A stretch of DNA of 64,000 bases from Pseudomonas quercus (lineage in GTDB: Bacteria > Pseudomonadota > Gammaproteobacteria > Pseudomonadales > Pseudomonadaceae): the NCBI RefSeq assembly GCF_012033695.1, contig NZ_JAAVJI010000001.1, forward strand, positions 124,001 to 188,000, read 5' to 3'. Numbering within the stretch: position 1 is the stretch's first letter; every line of letters begins with the position of its first letter. Shown one piece after another: positions 19,158 through 27,718 of this stretch. The notes beneath the pieces are model-generated. The model was given only the letters and a program-made list of their open reading frames with translations. It was not told where the DNA came from and made no database searches. Both the position numbers and the translations under genes were made by a program.

Positions 19158-19586
19158 CTAACCGCAATGCTGCGCTTGAGGGTCGGGCCTGGGTTGGTCG
19201 GTGGGGGTATACAGGAAGGCACGCAGCCAGTCGCGCACTTGGGTGATGGACGCAGGCGAGCGCTCTACACCGAACAGGCTGCGCGCAGTGGTTTGGTCCA
19301 GTTCAAAATAAGCGGCTACCGCCTCCCAGCCTTTCGCCAGCCGGGCATGGGTACGGGCGGTGCCAGGGAGCCGGGTGCAGGGCTCCAGGCCATCCAGGTA
19401 GAGCCCTTCGAAGCGCTCATCCAGGCAGGCAAAGCCAATGGCGCAGGCGGCGTGGCCCAGGGGGTCATCCATGGGTGTTACCCAGACGTCTGGCAGAAAC
19501 GACGGTCGCCTGTGGCCAGACCCGGCATAACCCTTGCGGCTCACCTGCCAACGCCCAGCCGCGAGCTCTTCGAGCATCTGAAGCAT
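19158..19586 (-). CDS. Hypothetical protein, about 142 residues
   Basis: An unrecognised soluble protein beginning MLQMLEELAAGRWQVSRKGY. It contains several aromatic and Cys-containing segments (DPLGHAACAIGFACLDERFEG; LAKGWEAVAAYFELDQTTA). Starts at 19586 (GGAG only 3 bases upstream) or 19577 are both possible; an upstream start at 19646 is less likely. No signal peptide or membrane segment is seen. It meets the 5'-nucleotidase gene tail to tail. Confidence 0.6.
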   Translation of the reverse strand: MLQMLEELAAGRWQVSRKGYAGSGHRRPSFLPDVWVTPMDDPLGHAACAIGFACLDERFEGLYLDGLEPCTRLPGTARTHARLAKGWEAVAAYFELDQTTARSLFGVERSPASITQVRDWLRAFLYTPTDQPRPDPQAQHCG

Positions 19587-20017
19587 GGACTCCAATCGTT
19601 TCCTGTGCACCCTTGAACCCCTTCGGCACCCTGGCGCCAAGACCATCGACCCGCTTCGGACTCAATAGTGGCATTCTGGTTCCGCCTGGGGCCAGCGCAA
19701 TAGGGCCTTTCCGGCCTGTACGGGCGGCCCGAAATTCGATTTTGTGACGGCTATCACAGCGAAGCGGCCCTGTGGCCTGCGTCTGTTTGCCTATGCAGTG
19801 GTACACCCGGTACGCGCAGGCAGCATTTACCCTGCAGGGCAACCCAAGGTAGCATCGGCGCTGGATTGATACCTGCCCACCCCCCCATAACAATCAGACC
19901 GCACACCCGCTATGGCCTGTGGTCCATAGCCGCGTGCCCGACCTTGCATCGGGCTGTCCCGTTTTGCCGTTCTGCGCCAGTGCCTGCTGGCCGAACCCCT
20001 GATTCAGAGTGAGTAGC
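19587..20017. other. Intergenic region with a CRP/Vfr-like palindrome
   Basis: No convincing gene lies in these 431 bases between a minus-strand hypothetical gene and the plus-strand SotB-like gene. The most striking element is the 16-bp palindrome described separately at 19743-19758. Confidence 0.55.
19743..19758. promoter_or_regulatory. CRP/Vfr-like binding site
   Basis: The sequence TGTGACGGCTATCACA is TGTGA-N6-TCACA, a full match to the core of the CRP-family consensus. It is 157 bp upstream of the minus-strand gene start and 260 bp upstream of the plus-strand efflux gene start. Confidence 0.55.
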
Positions 20018-21226
20018 ATGAGTTCACAAGCACCATCGAGCCCCGAAAGCTGGCTGGGCGTCATCGCCCTGGCGTTGGGCGCGTTCATTTTCAATACCAC
20101 CGAGTTCGTTCCGGTGGGGCTGTTGTCCTCCATTGGGGACAGTTTCGACATGACCACGGCCCAGGTTGGGCTGATGCTGACCGTGTATGCCTGGATCGTG
20201 ACCCTGATTTCACTGCCTATCATGCTGCTGACCCGCAACATGGAGCGCCGAAAGCTGCTGGTGATCATCTTTGGCCTGTTTGTGGGGTGCCACCTGTTGT
20301 CCGCGTTCGCCAACAGTTTTGCCATGCTGCTGGCATGCCGCATTGGCATTGCCTTCGCCCATTCGGTGTTCTGGTCCATCACTGCCTCGCTGGCGGTGCG
20401 GGTAGCCCCACCCGGCCGACAAGTGCAGGCCCTGGGGCTGCTGGCCACCGGCACATCGCTGGCCATGGTGCTGGGTATTCCGCTGGGCCGAGTACTGGGC
20501 GAAGCGTTCGGTTGGCGGACCACGTTCGGGGTGATTGGGCTGGCGGCCTGCGCCACCCTGGTGGTGCTGGTACGTGCCTTGCCGTCGCTGCCGAGCCAGA
20601 ATTCAGGCTCCTTGCGCAGCCTGCCCATCCTGTTCAAGCGGCCAGCCTTGATGCTGCAGTATGTGCTGACTGCCTTGGTGGTGACCGCACACTTCACGGC
20701 CTATACCTACATCGAGCCCTTCGTGGCCACGGTGGCCAAGCTTCGTGGCGAAACCACCACGGGCCTGCTGCTGGTGTTCGGCGGCGCCGGTATCCTGGGT
20801 TCCTTCGTGTTCAGCCGCTACAACAATCGCTACCCACGTAGCCTGCTGTTGGCCGCCATCGCAGGCCTGACCCTGTGCCTGCTGCTGATGACCCCGGTAG
20901 CCAATGTGCTGCCTGCCTTGACGCTGCAAAGCGCGTTGTGGGGAATCTTCATTATGTGCTTTGGGCTGGTGTTGCAAGCCCGTGTACTGAACCTGGCTCC
21001 CGATGCGACGGATGTGGCCATGGCACTGCATTCAGGCATTTACAACATTGGCATTGGTGGCGGCGCCTTGCTGGGAAGTGTGGTCACCAGCCAGTTGGGT
21101 GTGGGGCATGTGGGGCTGGTGGGCGGCCTGCTGGCCCTGGGCGGCCTGGTGCTGTGCGCCTGGTCTACGCGGCGTTATGGCGTGCCTGAGCCTCAGGCAG
21201 GCGCGGCGCCTGTGGCCATGCACTGA
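20018..21226 (+). CDS. sotB: MFS sugar efflux transporter (SotB/YdeA-like)
   Basis: A 402-residue inner-membrane protein with about 12 hydrophobic helices. The N-terminal helix [23 protein letters not shown] is characteristic of the SotB/YdeA branch, followed by motif-A-like [10 protein letters not shown]. Such proteins export arabinose or other sugars and some drugs by proton antiport. The start is ATG at 20018 or GTG at 20009. The 3-hydroxybutyrate dehydrogenase gene follows after 80 bp. Confidence 0.82.
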   Translation: MSSQAPSSPESWLGVIALALGAFIFNTTEFVPVGLLSSIGDSFDMTTAQVGLMLTVYAWIVTLISLPIMLLTRNMERRKLLVIIFGLFVGCHLLSAFANSFAMLLACRIGIAFAHSVFWSITASLAVRVAPPGRQVQALGLLATGTSLAMVLGIPLGRVLGEAFGWRTTFGVIGLAACATLVVLVRALPSLPSQNSGSLRSLPILFKRPALMLQYVLTALVVTAHFTAYTYIEPFVATVAKLRGETTTGLLLVFGGAGILGSFVFSRYNNRYPRSLLLAAIAGLTLCLLLMTPVANVLPALTLQSALWGIFIMCFGLVLQARVLNLAPDATDVAMALHSGIYNIGIGGGALLGSVVTSQLGVGHVGLVGGLLALGGLVLCAWSTRRYGVPEPQAGAAPVAMH

Positions 21227-21306
21227 ACAGGAGAATACCTGGGCCACTGGCGCCTTAACGCAGCCTCGCTACGCTGTAACGCTACCTCTTCGTCAAGGAG
21301 CGTTCC

Positions 21307-22077
21307 ATGCAACTACACGGCAAAACTGCACTCGTCACCGGCTCCACCAGCGGTATTGGCTTGGGTATCGCCACTGTGTTGGCCCAAGCTGGCGCCAGCC
21401 TGGTGCTCAATGGGTTCGGCGACCCGGCGCCTGCACTCCGAGCCGTGCAGGCTCACGGCGTGCAGGCTATCCACCACCCGGCGGATGTGAGCGAGCCAGG
21501 CGAAATTGCAGCCATGGTGGCCTTGGCCGAAGCAACCTTCGGCGCGGTGGACATTCTGGTCAACAACGCGGGCATTCAGCATGTGGCCAGCGTGGAGCAT
21601 TTTCCGGTGGAGCGTTGGGACGCCATCATCGCCATCAACCTGTCGTCGGTCTTCCATGCCACGCGCCTCTGCCTACCAGGTATGAAAGCGCGTGGGTGGG
21701 GGCGCATCGTCAATATCGCCTCCGCCCATGGCCTGGTGGGGTCGGTGGGAAAGGCGGCCTATGTGGCGGCCAAGCATGGGGTGGTGGGGCTTACCAAGGT
21801 GGTTGCCTTGGAAACAGCCGAGCTGAACATCACCTGCAATGCCCTTTGCCCCGGTTTTGTGCTCACCCCCCTGGTGCAGCAGCAGATTGATACCCGGATC
21901 GCACAGGGCCTTTCCCCTGAGGCCGCCACACAGGCCTTGCTGGCTGACAAGCAGCCTTCGCTGGAGTTTGTTACCCCCGAGCAACTGGGGGAGCTGGTGA
22001 GCTTTCTGTGCAGTGAGGCGGCACGTCAGGTAAGGGGCGCGGCCTGGAGCATGGATGGAGGTTGGACCGCCGGCTGA
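21307..22077 (+). CDS. bdhA: 3-hydroxybutyrate dehydrogenase, SDR family
   Basis: A 256-residue classical short-chain dehydrogenase. The NAD-binding TGSTSGIGLGIA lies at about residues 11-22, NNAGIQHV at about 88-95, and the catalytic YVAAKHG (Y-x-x-x-K) at about 154-160; ALCPGFVLTPLVQQQI is typical of the hydroxybutyrate branch. It interconverts D-3-hydroxybutyrate and acetoacetate. The start follows AAGGAG. Acetoacetate made by the liu pathway could feed it, but the genes are far apart. Confidence 0.9.
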   Translation: MQLHGKTALVTGSTSGIGLGIATVLAQAGASLVLNGFGDPAPALRAVQAHGVQAIHHPADVSEPGEIAAMVALAEATFGAVDILVNNAGIQHVASVEHFPVERWDAIIAINLSSVFHATRLCLPGMKARGWGRIVNIASAHGLVGSVGKAAYVAAKHGVVGLTKVVALETAELNITCNALCPGFVLTPLVQQQIDTRIAQGLSPEAATQALLADKQPSLEFVTPEQLGELVSFLCSEAARQVRGAAWSMDGGWTAG

Positions 22078-22133
22078 CCCTGGCACGCCAAGGCGTGAGA
22101 CAGCCAGGTTACGGGTGCATATGCTTATGCATT

Positions 22134-22151
22134 AAAGATATTTAAATCTTT
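22134..22151. promoter_or_regulatory. Inverted repeat upstream of the solo binding-protein gene
   Basis: AAAGAT, six AT bases, ATCTTT forms a perfect inverted repeat within a very AT-rich stretch 69 bp before the gene. The stretch also repeats CTTATGC. It is a candidate operator or promoter element. Confidence 0.4.
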
Positions 22152-22219
22152 ATTCTTATGCTTTTATGCTGGCGCAGCCCTGGCATTCTGGGCCCTGTAA
22201 CTCTGACTGGAGAGCCCCC

Positions 22220-23221
22220 ATGGCTTCGTTACGTATTATCACGCTGCTCGGCGCACTGGCGGGTAGCTTGGTGGCAGGCGGTGCCCAGGCTGAAGGTAAG
22301 ATCAGCATTGCCCAGCAATTCGGAATCGGCTACCTGATATTGGACGTCGTCCGTGATCAACACCTGATCGAGAAGCATGGCAAGGCCCTGGGCCTGGACA
22401 TCAGCGTCGACTGGAGCAGCATTTCCGGGGCCACGGCCATGAACGAGGCGTTGCTGGCCGGTGCGCTAGATGTCGTCTCAGCCGGCGTACCGCCGATGCT
22501 CACTGTCTGGGACCGCACCCGTGGCAAGCAAAACGTGAAGGCTATCGCTTCGCTGGGGTCCATGCCCAATTACCTGCTGAGCAACCGGGCAGAGGTGAAA
22601 ACCCTTGAGGATTTCACGGCCCAGGATCGCATCGCCGTGCCTGCGGCGGGCGTAGGGTTCCAGTCCCGTACGTTACAGATCGAAGCCGCCAAACGGTTCG
22701 GCAACGATAATTTCAAACGCTTCGATACGTGGTCGATCAGCCTGCCACACCCTGATGCGACTTCCGCCCTGATCTCCGGTGGCCTGGAGGTGACGGCCCA
22801 CTTCTCCAGCCCGCCGTTCCAGTACCAGGCACTAGAAAACCCGAAGGTGCACAAGGTCATCAGTTCCTATCACATCCTCGGAGGGCCGGCTACGTTTAAC
22901 GTGCTGTACACCACCGAGAAATTCCACGACGAAAACCCAAAAACCTACCAGGCATTCTACGAGGCGCTGGTGGAAGCCGCGCAGATCATCAAGGCCGACA
23001 AGGCCGCAGCCGCGCAGACCTACGTGCGTGTGGAACAGTCCAAGCTGCCGCTGCCGTTTGTGGAAAAAATCATCCAAGACCCTGAAATCGACTTCACCGT
23101 GGTCCCGCAGCGTACGTTCATCTATGCCGAAAAACTGCAGGAACTGGGTGTTCTCAAGCACAAGGCTGGCAGCTGGAAGGACTATTTCTTCCAAGAGGCT
23201 CACGGTGATGCAGGCAGCTGA
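22220..23221 (+). CDS. ABC transporter periplasmic binding protein, NitT/TauT (sulfonate/nitrate) type
   Basis: A 333-residue exported protein with a signal peptide of about 24 residues ending AGGAQAEGK. The mature part has the SsuA/TauA/NMT1-like pattern: FGIGYLILDVVRDQHLIEKH, GATAMNEALLAGALDVVSAGVPP and IAVPAAGVGFQSRTLQIEAA. It binds an unknown small anion or thiamine-type ligand in the periplasm. No permease or ATPase gene is adjacent, so it is a solo protein that must share a transporter encoded elsewhere or act in sensing. Its ATG follows GGAGAG. Confidence 0.85.
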   Translation: MASLRIITLLGALAGSLVAGGAQAEGKISIAQQFGIGYLILDVVRDQHLIEKHGKALGLDISVDWSSISGATAMNEALLAGALDVVSAGVPPMLTVWDRTRGKQNVKAIASLGSMPNYLLSNRAEVKTLEDFTAQDRIAVPAAGVGFQSRTLQIEAAKRFGNDNFKRFDTWSISLPHPDATSALISGGLEVTAHFSSPPFQYQALENPKVHKVISSYHILGGPATFNVLYTTEKFHDENPKTYQAFYEALVEAAQIIKADKAAAAQTYVRVEQSKLPLPFVEKIIQDPEIDFTVVPQRTFIYAEKLQELGVLKHKAGSWKDYFFQEAHGDAGS

Positions 23222-23239
23222 CGTTAGGCCGACCTGGGG

Positions 23240-24124
23240 TCAGAGAGAGCCGGCCACGGGTTTGCCGGGGGAATGGCTTGCCCAAGCCACTGCGCCCAGA
23301 ATAAGTGCGCCGCCTGCGGCCATGGCCAGGGTAGGGCGATTGCCGAACAGCAGCCAGGCGCCAGCAATGGCATAGACTGGCTCCAAGGCGATCACCACGG
23401 CAGCCGTATTGGCACTGACGTGCTGGAGCGAACCGATAAACAGTGTGTAGGCCAGCCCCGTACACAGTACACCCAGCCCTGCCAGCAGCAGCCAGCCCAT
23501 AGGCGTGACGCCTGCCCATTGGCCACCTACGAACGGCAGCGTGGCCAGTACAATCCCAAGCATTTGCCACAGGCTCAGGGTAAAGCCATGGGCCTGAATG
23601 TTTAGGCGTTTGTTGGCAATGGCGATACCGGCGTATACCGCACCGCTGAGTACGCCCCAGGCCAGGCCTGTCAGGCTGGCGGAGCCAGCATCGGCTCCCG
23701 GGCCTACCAAAGCGAGCCCCAGGGTGGCCAAGGCGATAATGGCCCAGGCTTTGGGGCCCATGGGGTATCCAAATACCAGCCGTTCCGTCACCGCCGTAAA
23801 CACCGGGAAGGTAGCAAAACCCAAGGTAGCCACTGCCACGCCGCCGGCCTGGATGGCCATGAAGAACAGCACCCAATGCCCTGCCAGTGCGCAGCCCAGC
23901 AACATAAGCGTCACTTTGCCGGCCGCGCCCAGCGGCGGGAACGCTGAGTGATTAGGCGAGCCCCTGGCCCAAAGGCAAAGGGGTACAAGCACCGCCAAAG
24001 CGAACACGCCCCGGCCACAGACGATCACCACCGGTGGCACCTGGAGGGCCTGGCCGAACAAGGCGGAAAGCCCGTACAACAGGGCGGCTATGTGCAGTTG
24101 AAGGTAAGCCTGGGAGGGGATCAT
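23240..24124 (-). CDS. EamA-family (DMT superfamily) transporter
   Basis: A 294-residue inner-membrane protein with ten hydrophobic helices in two EamA repeats (helices begin LHIAALLYGLSALFGQAL and, in the second half, LTGLAWGVLSGAVYAGIA). Members export metabolites and amino acids. No substrate can be inferred. The tail is convergent with the solo binding-protein gene (18 bp). GST lies upstream on the same strand, 51 bp away. Confidence 0.85.
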   Translation of the reverse strand: MIPSQAYLQLHIAALLYGLSALFGQALQVPPVVIVCGRGVFALAVLVPLCLWARGSPNHSAFPPLGAAGKVTLMLLGCALAGHWVLFFMAIQAGGVAVATLGFATFPVFTAVTERLVFGYPMGPKAWAIIALATLGLALVGPGADAGSASLTGLAWGVLSGAVYAGIAIANKRLNIQAHGFTLSLWQMLGIVLATLPFVGGQWAGVTPMGWLLLAGLGVLCTGLAYTLFIGSLQHVSANTAAVVIALEPVYAIAGAWLLFGNRPTLAMAAGGALILGAVAWASHSPGKPVAGSL

Positions 24125-24175
24125 CGGGCGCCTGGAGGAGCCGCCCGCTGAGCGCGGGCGGCAAGTGCGAGAGGA

Positions 24176-24781
24176 TTAGATCAGGCCTTCTTCCTTCAGC
24201 GCCTGTTGTACGGAAGGGCGCTCACTCAGGCGCTTGTGATAATCGACCAGTACGGGCCAGGGGCTCAAGTCGAACTTCGCTTTGCCGGACCAGTTCAAGA
24301 CCGTGAACAGGTAGGCATCGGCCACCGTAAACGTGTCGCCAAGGAGGAAGGCCTTGCCGTCCAGTTGGGTGGTGACGTAGTCCAGCCGTTTGCCCAGCAG
24401 GGCCGCGACGGTTTCACGCCATTCCGGGGTTTGCTTGGGGTTGAAAAACGACCCCATGTTCTTGTGCAGTTCGGTGGAAATGAACCCCAGCCATTCCTGC
24501 AGCTTGTAGTGATCCGGGCTTCCGGCGGCAGGCGCAAGCCCGCTTTGAGGGGCATGGTCGGCCAGGTATTGCAGCACGACCTGGGCTTCGGTGATGACCG
24601 TACCGTCATCCAGGGCGATAGCCGGTACGTAGCCTTTGGGGTTCACTTCAAGAAAGCTCTCACCCGTATCTGTTTGTTTGGTGTTGCGGTCGACCTTGGC
24701 CAAGGTGACTGCCGTACCGGTTTCGCGCAGTACGATATGAGGGGCCAGTGAACAAGCGCCAGGCAGGTAATACAGTTTCAT
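24176..24781 (-). CDS. gstA: Glutathione S-transferase, bacterial beta class
   Basis: A 201-residue GST. The N-terminal thioredoxin-like domain starts MKLYYLPGACSLAPHIVLRE with the beta-class active cysteine in PGACS (residue 10), and NPKGYVPAIALDDG and ITEAQVVLQYLAD make the glutathione site. The all-helical C-terminal domain includes FTVADAYLFTVLNW. It conjugates glutathione to electrophiles or reduces disulfides in the cytoplasm. The internal ATG at 24781 is the obvious start. Confidence 0.9.
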   Translation of the reverse strand: MKLYYLPGACSLAPHIVLRETGTAVTLAKVDRNTKQTDTGESFLEVNPKGYVPAIALDDGTVITEAQVVLQYLADHAPQSGLAPAAGSPDHYKLQEWLGFISTELHKNMGSFFNPKQTPEWRETVAALLGKRLDYVTTQLDGKAFLLGDTFTVADAYLFTVLNWSGKAKFDLSPWPVLVDYHKRLSERPSVQQALKEEGLI

Positions 24782-24916
24782 GGCAGATCCTTGTGGTAGG
24801 CGGTGCCGCACAATGGGCGGCGGCCAGCATGTGGGCAGCCGTGCGGCATTGGAATGAACCCGTGGTACGGGCGGCGACTCAGAGCAACACACCCTCTTGT
24901 TCGAGCCCAGGGCCTT

Positions 24917-25234
24917 ATGAACATAGCGATCGATGAAGCGCATATCAATACCGCCGACCTACGGGGCGCCACTGAGCTGTGGCTAGTGCCGCCTGAAGCC
25001 GACCCCCAGGCCAGTACTCACCCGGACGGGCAATGCCTATGGCGAGGCGGGCCGGTAGCCAGCCATGACATGCTCAGCGAGGGCACTCATGAGCAGAATG
25101 TCCGGCGCGTCTGGCTGCGAGTGGCCAACCCCAAAGACCACGCCACTGGAGAGCGTATGCGCCCGCTGGTGGAACAGCGCCTGCTGGAGCAAGGGCTGGA
25201 GGGTGAGTTCTATCCTGCCGACCTGATGGAATGA
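24917..25234 (+). CDS. Hypothetical protein, 105 residues
   Basis: An acidic soluble protein beginning MNIAIDEAHINTADLRGATE, divergent from GST. It includes VRRVWLRVANPKDHATGERM and a C-terminus LEGEFYPADLME. No family, signal peptide or membrane segment is recognised. The start is uncertain because no strong ribosome site precedes 24917; another in-frame ATG is at 24854. Confidence 0.55.
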   Translation: MNIAIDEAHINTADLRGATELWLVPPEADPQASTHPDGQCLWRGGPVASHDMLSEGTHEQNVRRVWLRVANPKDHATGERMRPLVEQRLLEQGLEGEFYPADLME

Positions 25235-25243
25235 CAGCGCGTA

Positions 25244-25990
25244 CTACGGCGCCATAAGGCGCCTAACCTCCCCACGCGCCTTCAAGTGGTTGAACCCGTC
25301 AACGGCCTTCTGTACCACCTCGTCAGGCGTAGCCAGGCTGAAGGCTATGTAAGCGTGGGCAGTAATCTGCTCCAGGTTCATGACCGGTTCCAGGGTGTAG
25401 AACGGGATGTGCAATTGTTCACAGAAACGTTGTGCGTCCCGCGGTGACAGGGGAATCAGGTCCACTTGGCCAGCCAGCAGCTTTCGCAGGTTGTCCAGCG
25501 CCGACGCCGATACTACCAAGCGAGTAAACCCCGCGTTGCGCAGGTACTGGTCGCGTACATCGTCGCGCACCACCCCCACGGTGTAAGCCTTGGCTTGGTC
25601 CAGGTCTTGGAGTTCCACGCCCTCGTGGCCCTGCAACCGGTACAGCACCGTTTTTATTTCTTCGAATTCGCCCACCCATTTGAACAGGCGTTCGCGCTCT
25701 GCGGTGCGGATGATGGGGTAGATCAGCACGTTGGGCTCGGCCCTTGCGATGTCATAGGCACGCGCCCACGGGTAAATCGCCAGGTGGTAATCGTTCAGGC
25801 CTGCCTGCTCAAGGGTGGCTTTGACCACCTCGCTGGCCGGCCCCGCGACCTTGCCTTCCTCCAGGTAGCTGTACGAAGACGCCTCGGTGATGGCTTCAAT
25901 AGGGGCGGCAAGGGCAGGGGATGTAGCCTGGTTCAGCAACACCAGGCCGAGCAGGCCCATGCGCAGAGACTGCCAGCGTGTTACTCGCAT
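25244..25990 (-). CDS. Periplasmic amino-acid-type binding protein paired with a diguanylate cyclase
   Basis: A 248-residue exported protein of the SBP_bac_3 type. It has a signal peptide of about 28 residues (MRVTRWQSLRMGLLGLVLL..., ending PALAAP), then EASSYSYLEEGKVAGPASEV and YPIIRTAERERLFKWVGE. It has no transporter genes nearby. Its start overlaps the 3' end of the upstream diguanylate cyclase gene by 10 bases, which argues for translational coupling and a joint role: presenting a ligand to the cyclase's periplasmic domain. That role is inference. Confidence 0.8.
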   Translation of the reverse strand: MRVTRWQSLRMGLLGLVLLNQATSPALAAPIEAITEASSYSYLEEGKVAGPASEVVKATLEQAGLNDYHLAIYPWARAYDIARAEPNVLIYPIIRTAERERLFKWVGEFEEIKTVLYRLQGHEGVELQDLDQAKAYTVGVVRDDVRDQYLRNAGFTRLVVSASALDNLRKLLAGQVDLIPLSPRDAQRFCEQLHIPFYTLEPVMNLEQITAHAYIAFSLATPDEVVQKAVDGFNHLKARGEVRRLMAP

Positions 25991-27333
25991 ACGCGATCCC
26001 TTCCCGTGTTTTTGGCCCGGTACAAGGCTTCGTCTGCGCGGCGTAGCAGGTGGTCGAAGGTGGTCATTGAGCCGGCATCGAGCTCGGCCACGCCAATGCT
26101 CAGGGTCAGCCACGGTGACAGCGGGGACGCCCCATGGGGCAGTTGCCTGTCTGCCAAGGCCTGGCGCAACCGTTGCGCCGCCTGAAGCGCATGGGGGGTA
26201 TCGGTGTCCGGCAGCAGTACCGCAAACTCTTCGCCGCCCAGGCGGGCAATCACTTCACCGCTGCGGGTGAATAACGCCTTCATGAGGGCCGCCACTTCTT
26301 GCAGGCAAGCGTCGCCGCCCACGTGACCGTGGGTGTCGTTGTAGGCCTTGAAGTAATCCACATCGCACATCAGTACGGTCAAGGGGTGTCGGGTACGAAG
26401 CGCTCGGTTGAATTCGACGTCCTTGAGTTCGTCGAAATAGCGGCGGTTGGCCAGCCCGGTCAAGGGGTCCAGGCGCGACAAATTTTGCAGCTGGGTATTG
26501 GCACTCATCAGCTCGGCCGTACGTTGTGCTACCTCCAGCGCCAGGTGATCACGGCTGGCGGCCAATGCCCGCTCGGCCTCGTGCTGCAGCGCCAGGTACT
26601 GGGCCATGTTGTCCTGTAGTGCATTGATGCGTACGGCCAGCAGGTCCAGTTCGTCATTACGGTGCCCCAGCCTGTGCAGCCGCAGGCGTGTGCCAAGGCT
26701 GGCCGGGGTGAGGCGCTCCAGATGGCGGGCAATCTGGCGCACGTGCACCGTCACCAGGCTGTTGAACATCAGCAGGGTGATGCCGGCCAGGGCCAAGGAC
26801 TGAAGCACCTGAGTGAGGGCGATGGCCCATACCTCTTTCCACAGGCGTTCACGTAACAGCGCAGGGTCGCCCTCAATCGTAAGGGTGCCGACCGGCTGAA
26901 CCGCCCCTGGGTAGGGCGAAACGGTCAGCGCGCGGGTGAGTGTAGGTGCCGGGCCTGCACCCAGGAAACCCTCACGCTGATGGACCAGTACCTCTTCGGC
27001 ACGTTCGGCGCGAGGAATGCTCAAGGTCACGCGGCCTACCGGCCCAGCCTGTGAGACGCTCTGCAACTGAGCCTCCAGGCTCTCGCGGTCCATTTCCCAG
27101 ATCGCCTTGGACAGCGAGCCCTGGAACACCTGGTCGATCAGGGCGAGCTCGGCATTCATGGCGTGCTCGCCACTGCGCCACGCGAACCAGGTGCGCACAG
27201 TGACCGTGACACACGTGAAGGCCAGGCAAAACACCAGTGTTGCCACGACCAGCCGGTGCGCCAGCGGGCGTTCGGCCGTCATGCCTGGGTGGGTGGGATC
27301 GTCATAGGGATGGGTGTTCAAAGTGCCGTCCAT
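25981..27333 (-). CDS. Membrane-bound GGDEF diguanylate cyclase
   Basis: A 450-residue protein. TM1 is at about residues 27-46 and TM2 at about 175-195, with a periplasmic sensing region between them; a HAMP-like/coiled linker (DELDLLAVRINALQDNMAQY) follows, and the GGDEF domain occupies about 285-450. The active site is intact: MCDVDYFKAYND, GHVGGDACL and RLGGEEFAVLL. It should make c-di-GMP from two GTP. The inhibitory I-site position reads RSGE instead of RxxD, so product feedback may be weak. It overlaps a binding-protein gene downstream and a binding-protein remnant upstream. Confidence 0.93.
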   Translation of the reverse strand: MDGTLNTHPYDDPTHPGMTAERPLAHRLVVATLVFCLAFTCVTVTVRTWFAWRSGEHAMNAELALIDQVFQGSLSKAIWEMDRESLEAQLQSVSQAGPVGRVTLSIPRAERAEEVLVHQREGFLGAGPAPTLTRALTVSPYPGAVQPVGTLTIEGDPALLRERLWKEVWAIALTQVLQSLALAGITLLMFNSLVTVHVRQIARHLERLTPASLGTRLRLHRLGHRNDELDLLAVRINALQDNMAQYLALQHEAERALAASRDHLALEVAQRTAELMSANTQLQNLSRLDPLTGLANRRYFDELKDVEFNRALRTRHPLTVLMCDVDYFKAYNDTHGHVGGDACLQEVAALMKALFTRSGEVIARLGGEEFAVLLPDTDTPHALQAAQRLRQALADRQLPHGASPLSPWLTLSIGVAELDAGSMTTFDHLLRRADEALYRAKNTGRDRVCE

Positions 27334-27653
27334 TTACGCACGATGGCTTCGTAACGACCGTCTTCATGCACGTGCAACAACGCTTTACGGAAAGCGTCGA
27401 CCGTTTCTGCAGGGGTATTGCGGCTGAAGGGGGCGCTCAAGCCTCCACCCTCCAGCTCGGGCACCACCTGTAGCAGGGGCGCCTCGCTGGCACCTGACAG
27501 GCAGGCCAGGCGCGCGGCGGCAGCATAGGCAGCGCATAAAAGGCACGTGGGCCAGGCTGGGGGCATGCTCGCGCTCCGTGGGCTGGGTGGTGAAGGTGTG
27601 AAGGTCGTGCCCAGGCTATCGGCATGAACGGGCGCAACTTGACCGCTGGCCAC
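27318..27653 (-). pseudogene. Truncated periplasmic binding-protein remnant
   Basis: The last 65 or so residues of this frame (about SGASEAPLLQVVPELEG to AIVRKWTAL) look like the C-terminal helix region of SBP_bac_3 binding proteins, including FRKALLHVHEDGRYEAIVRKW. The preceding part is low-complexity and unlike the family, and the selD gene begins immediately beyond. The fragment overlaps the cyclase start by 16 bases. It is most simply the surviving 3' end of a binding-protein gene once transcribed with the cyclase. Confidence 0.65.
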
Positions 27654-27718
27654 ACCGGCATCAACAGGCAGCCAACATGGATGCTAGACTCTCGGCCCCT
27701 GCTCTTCAGAGGCCTGTC

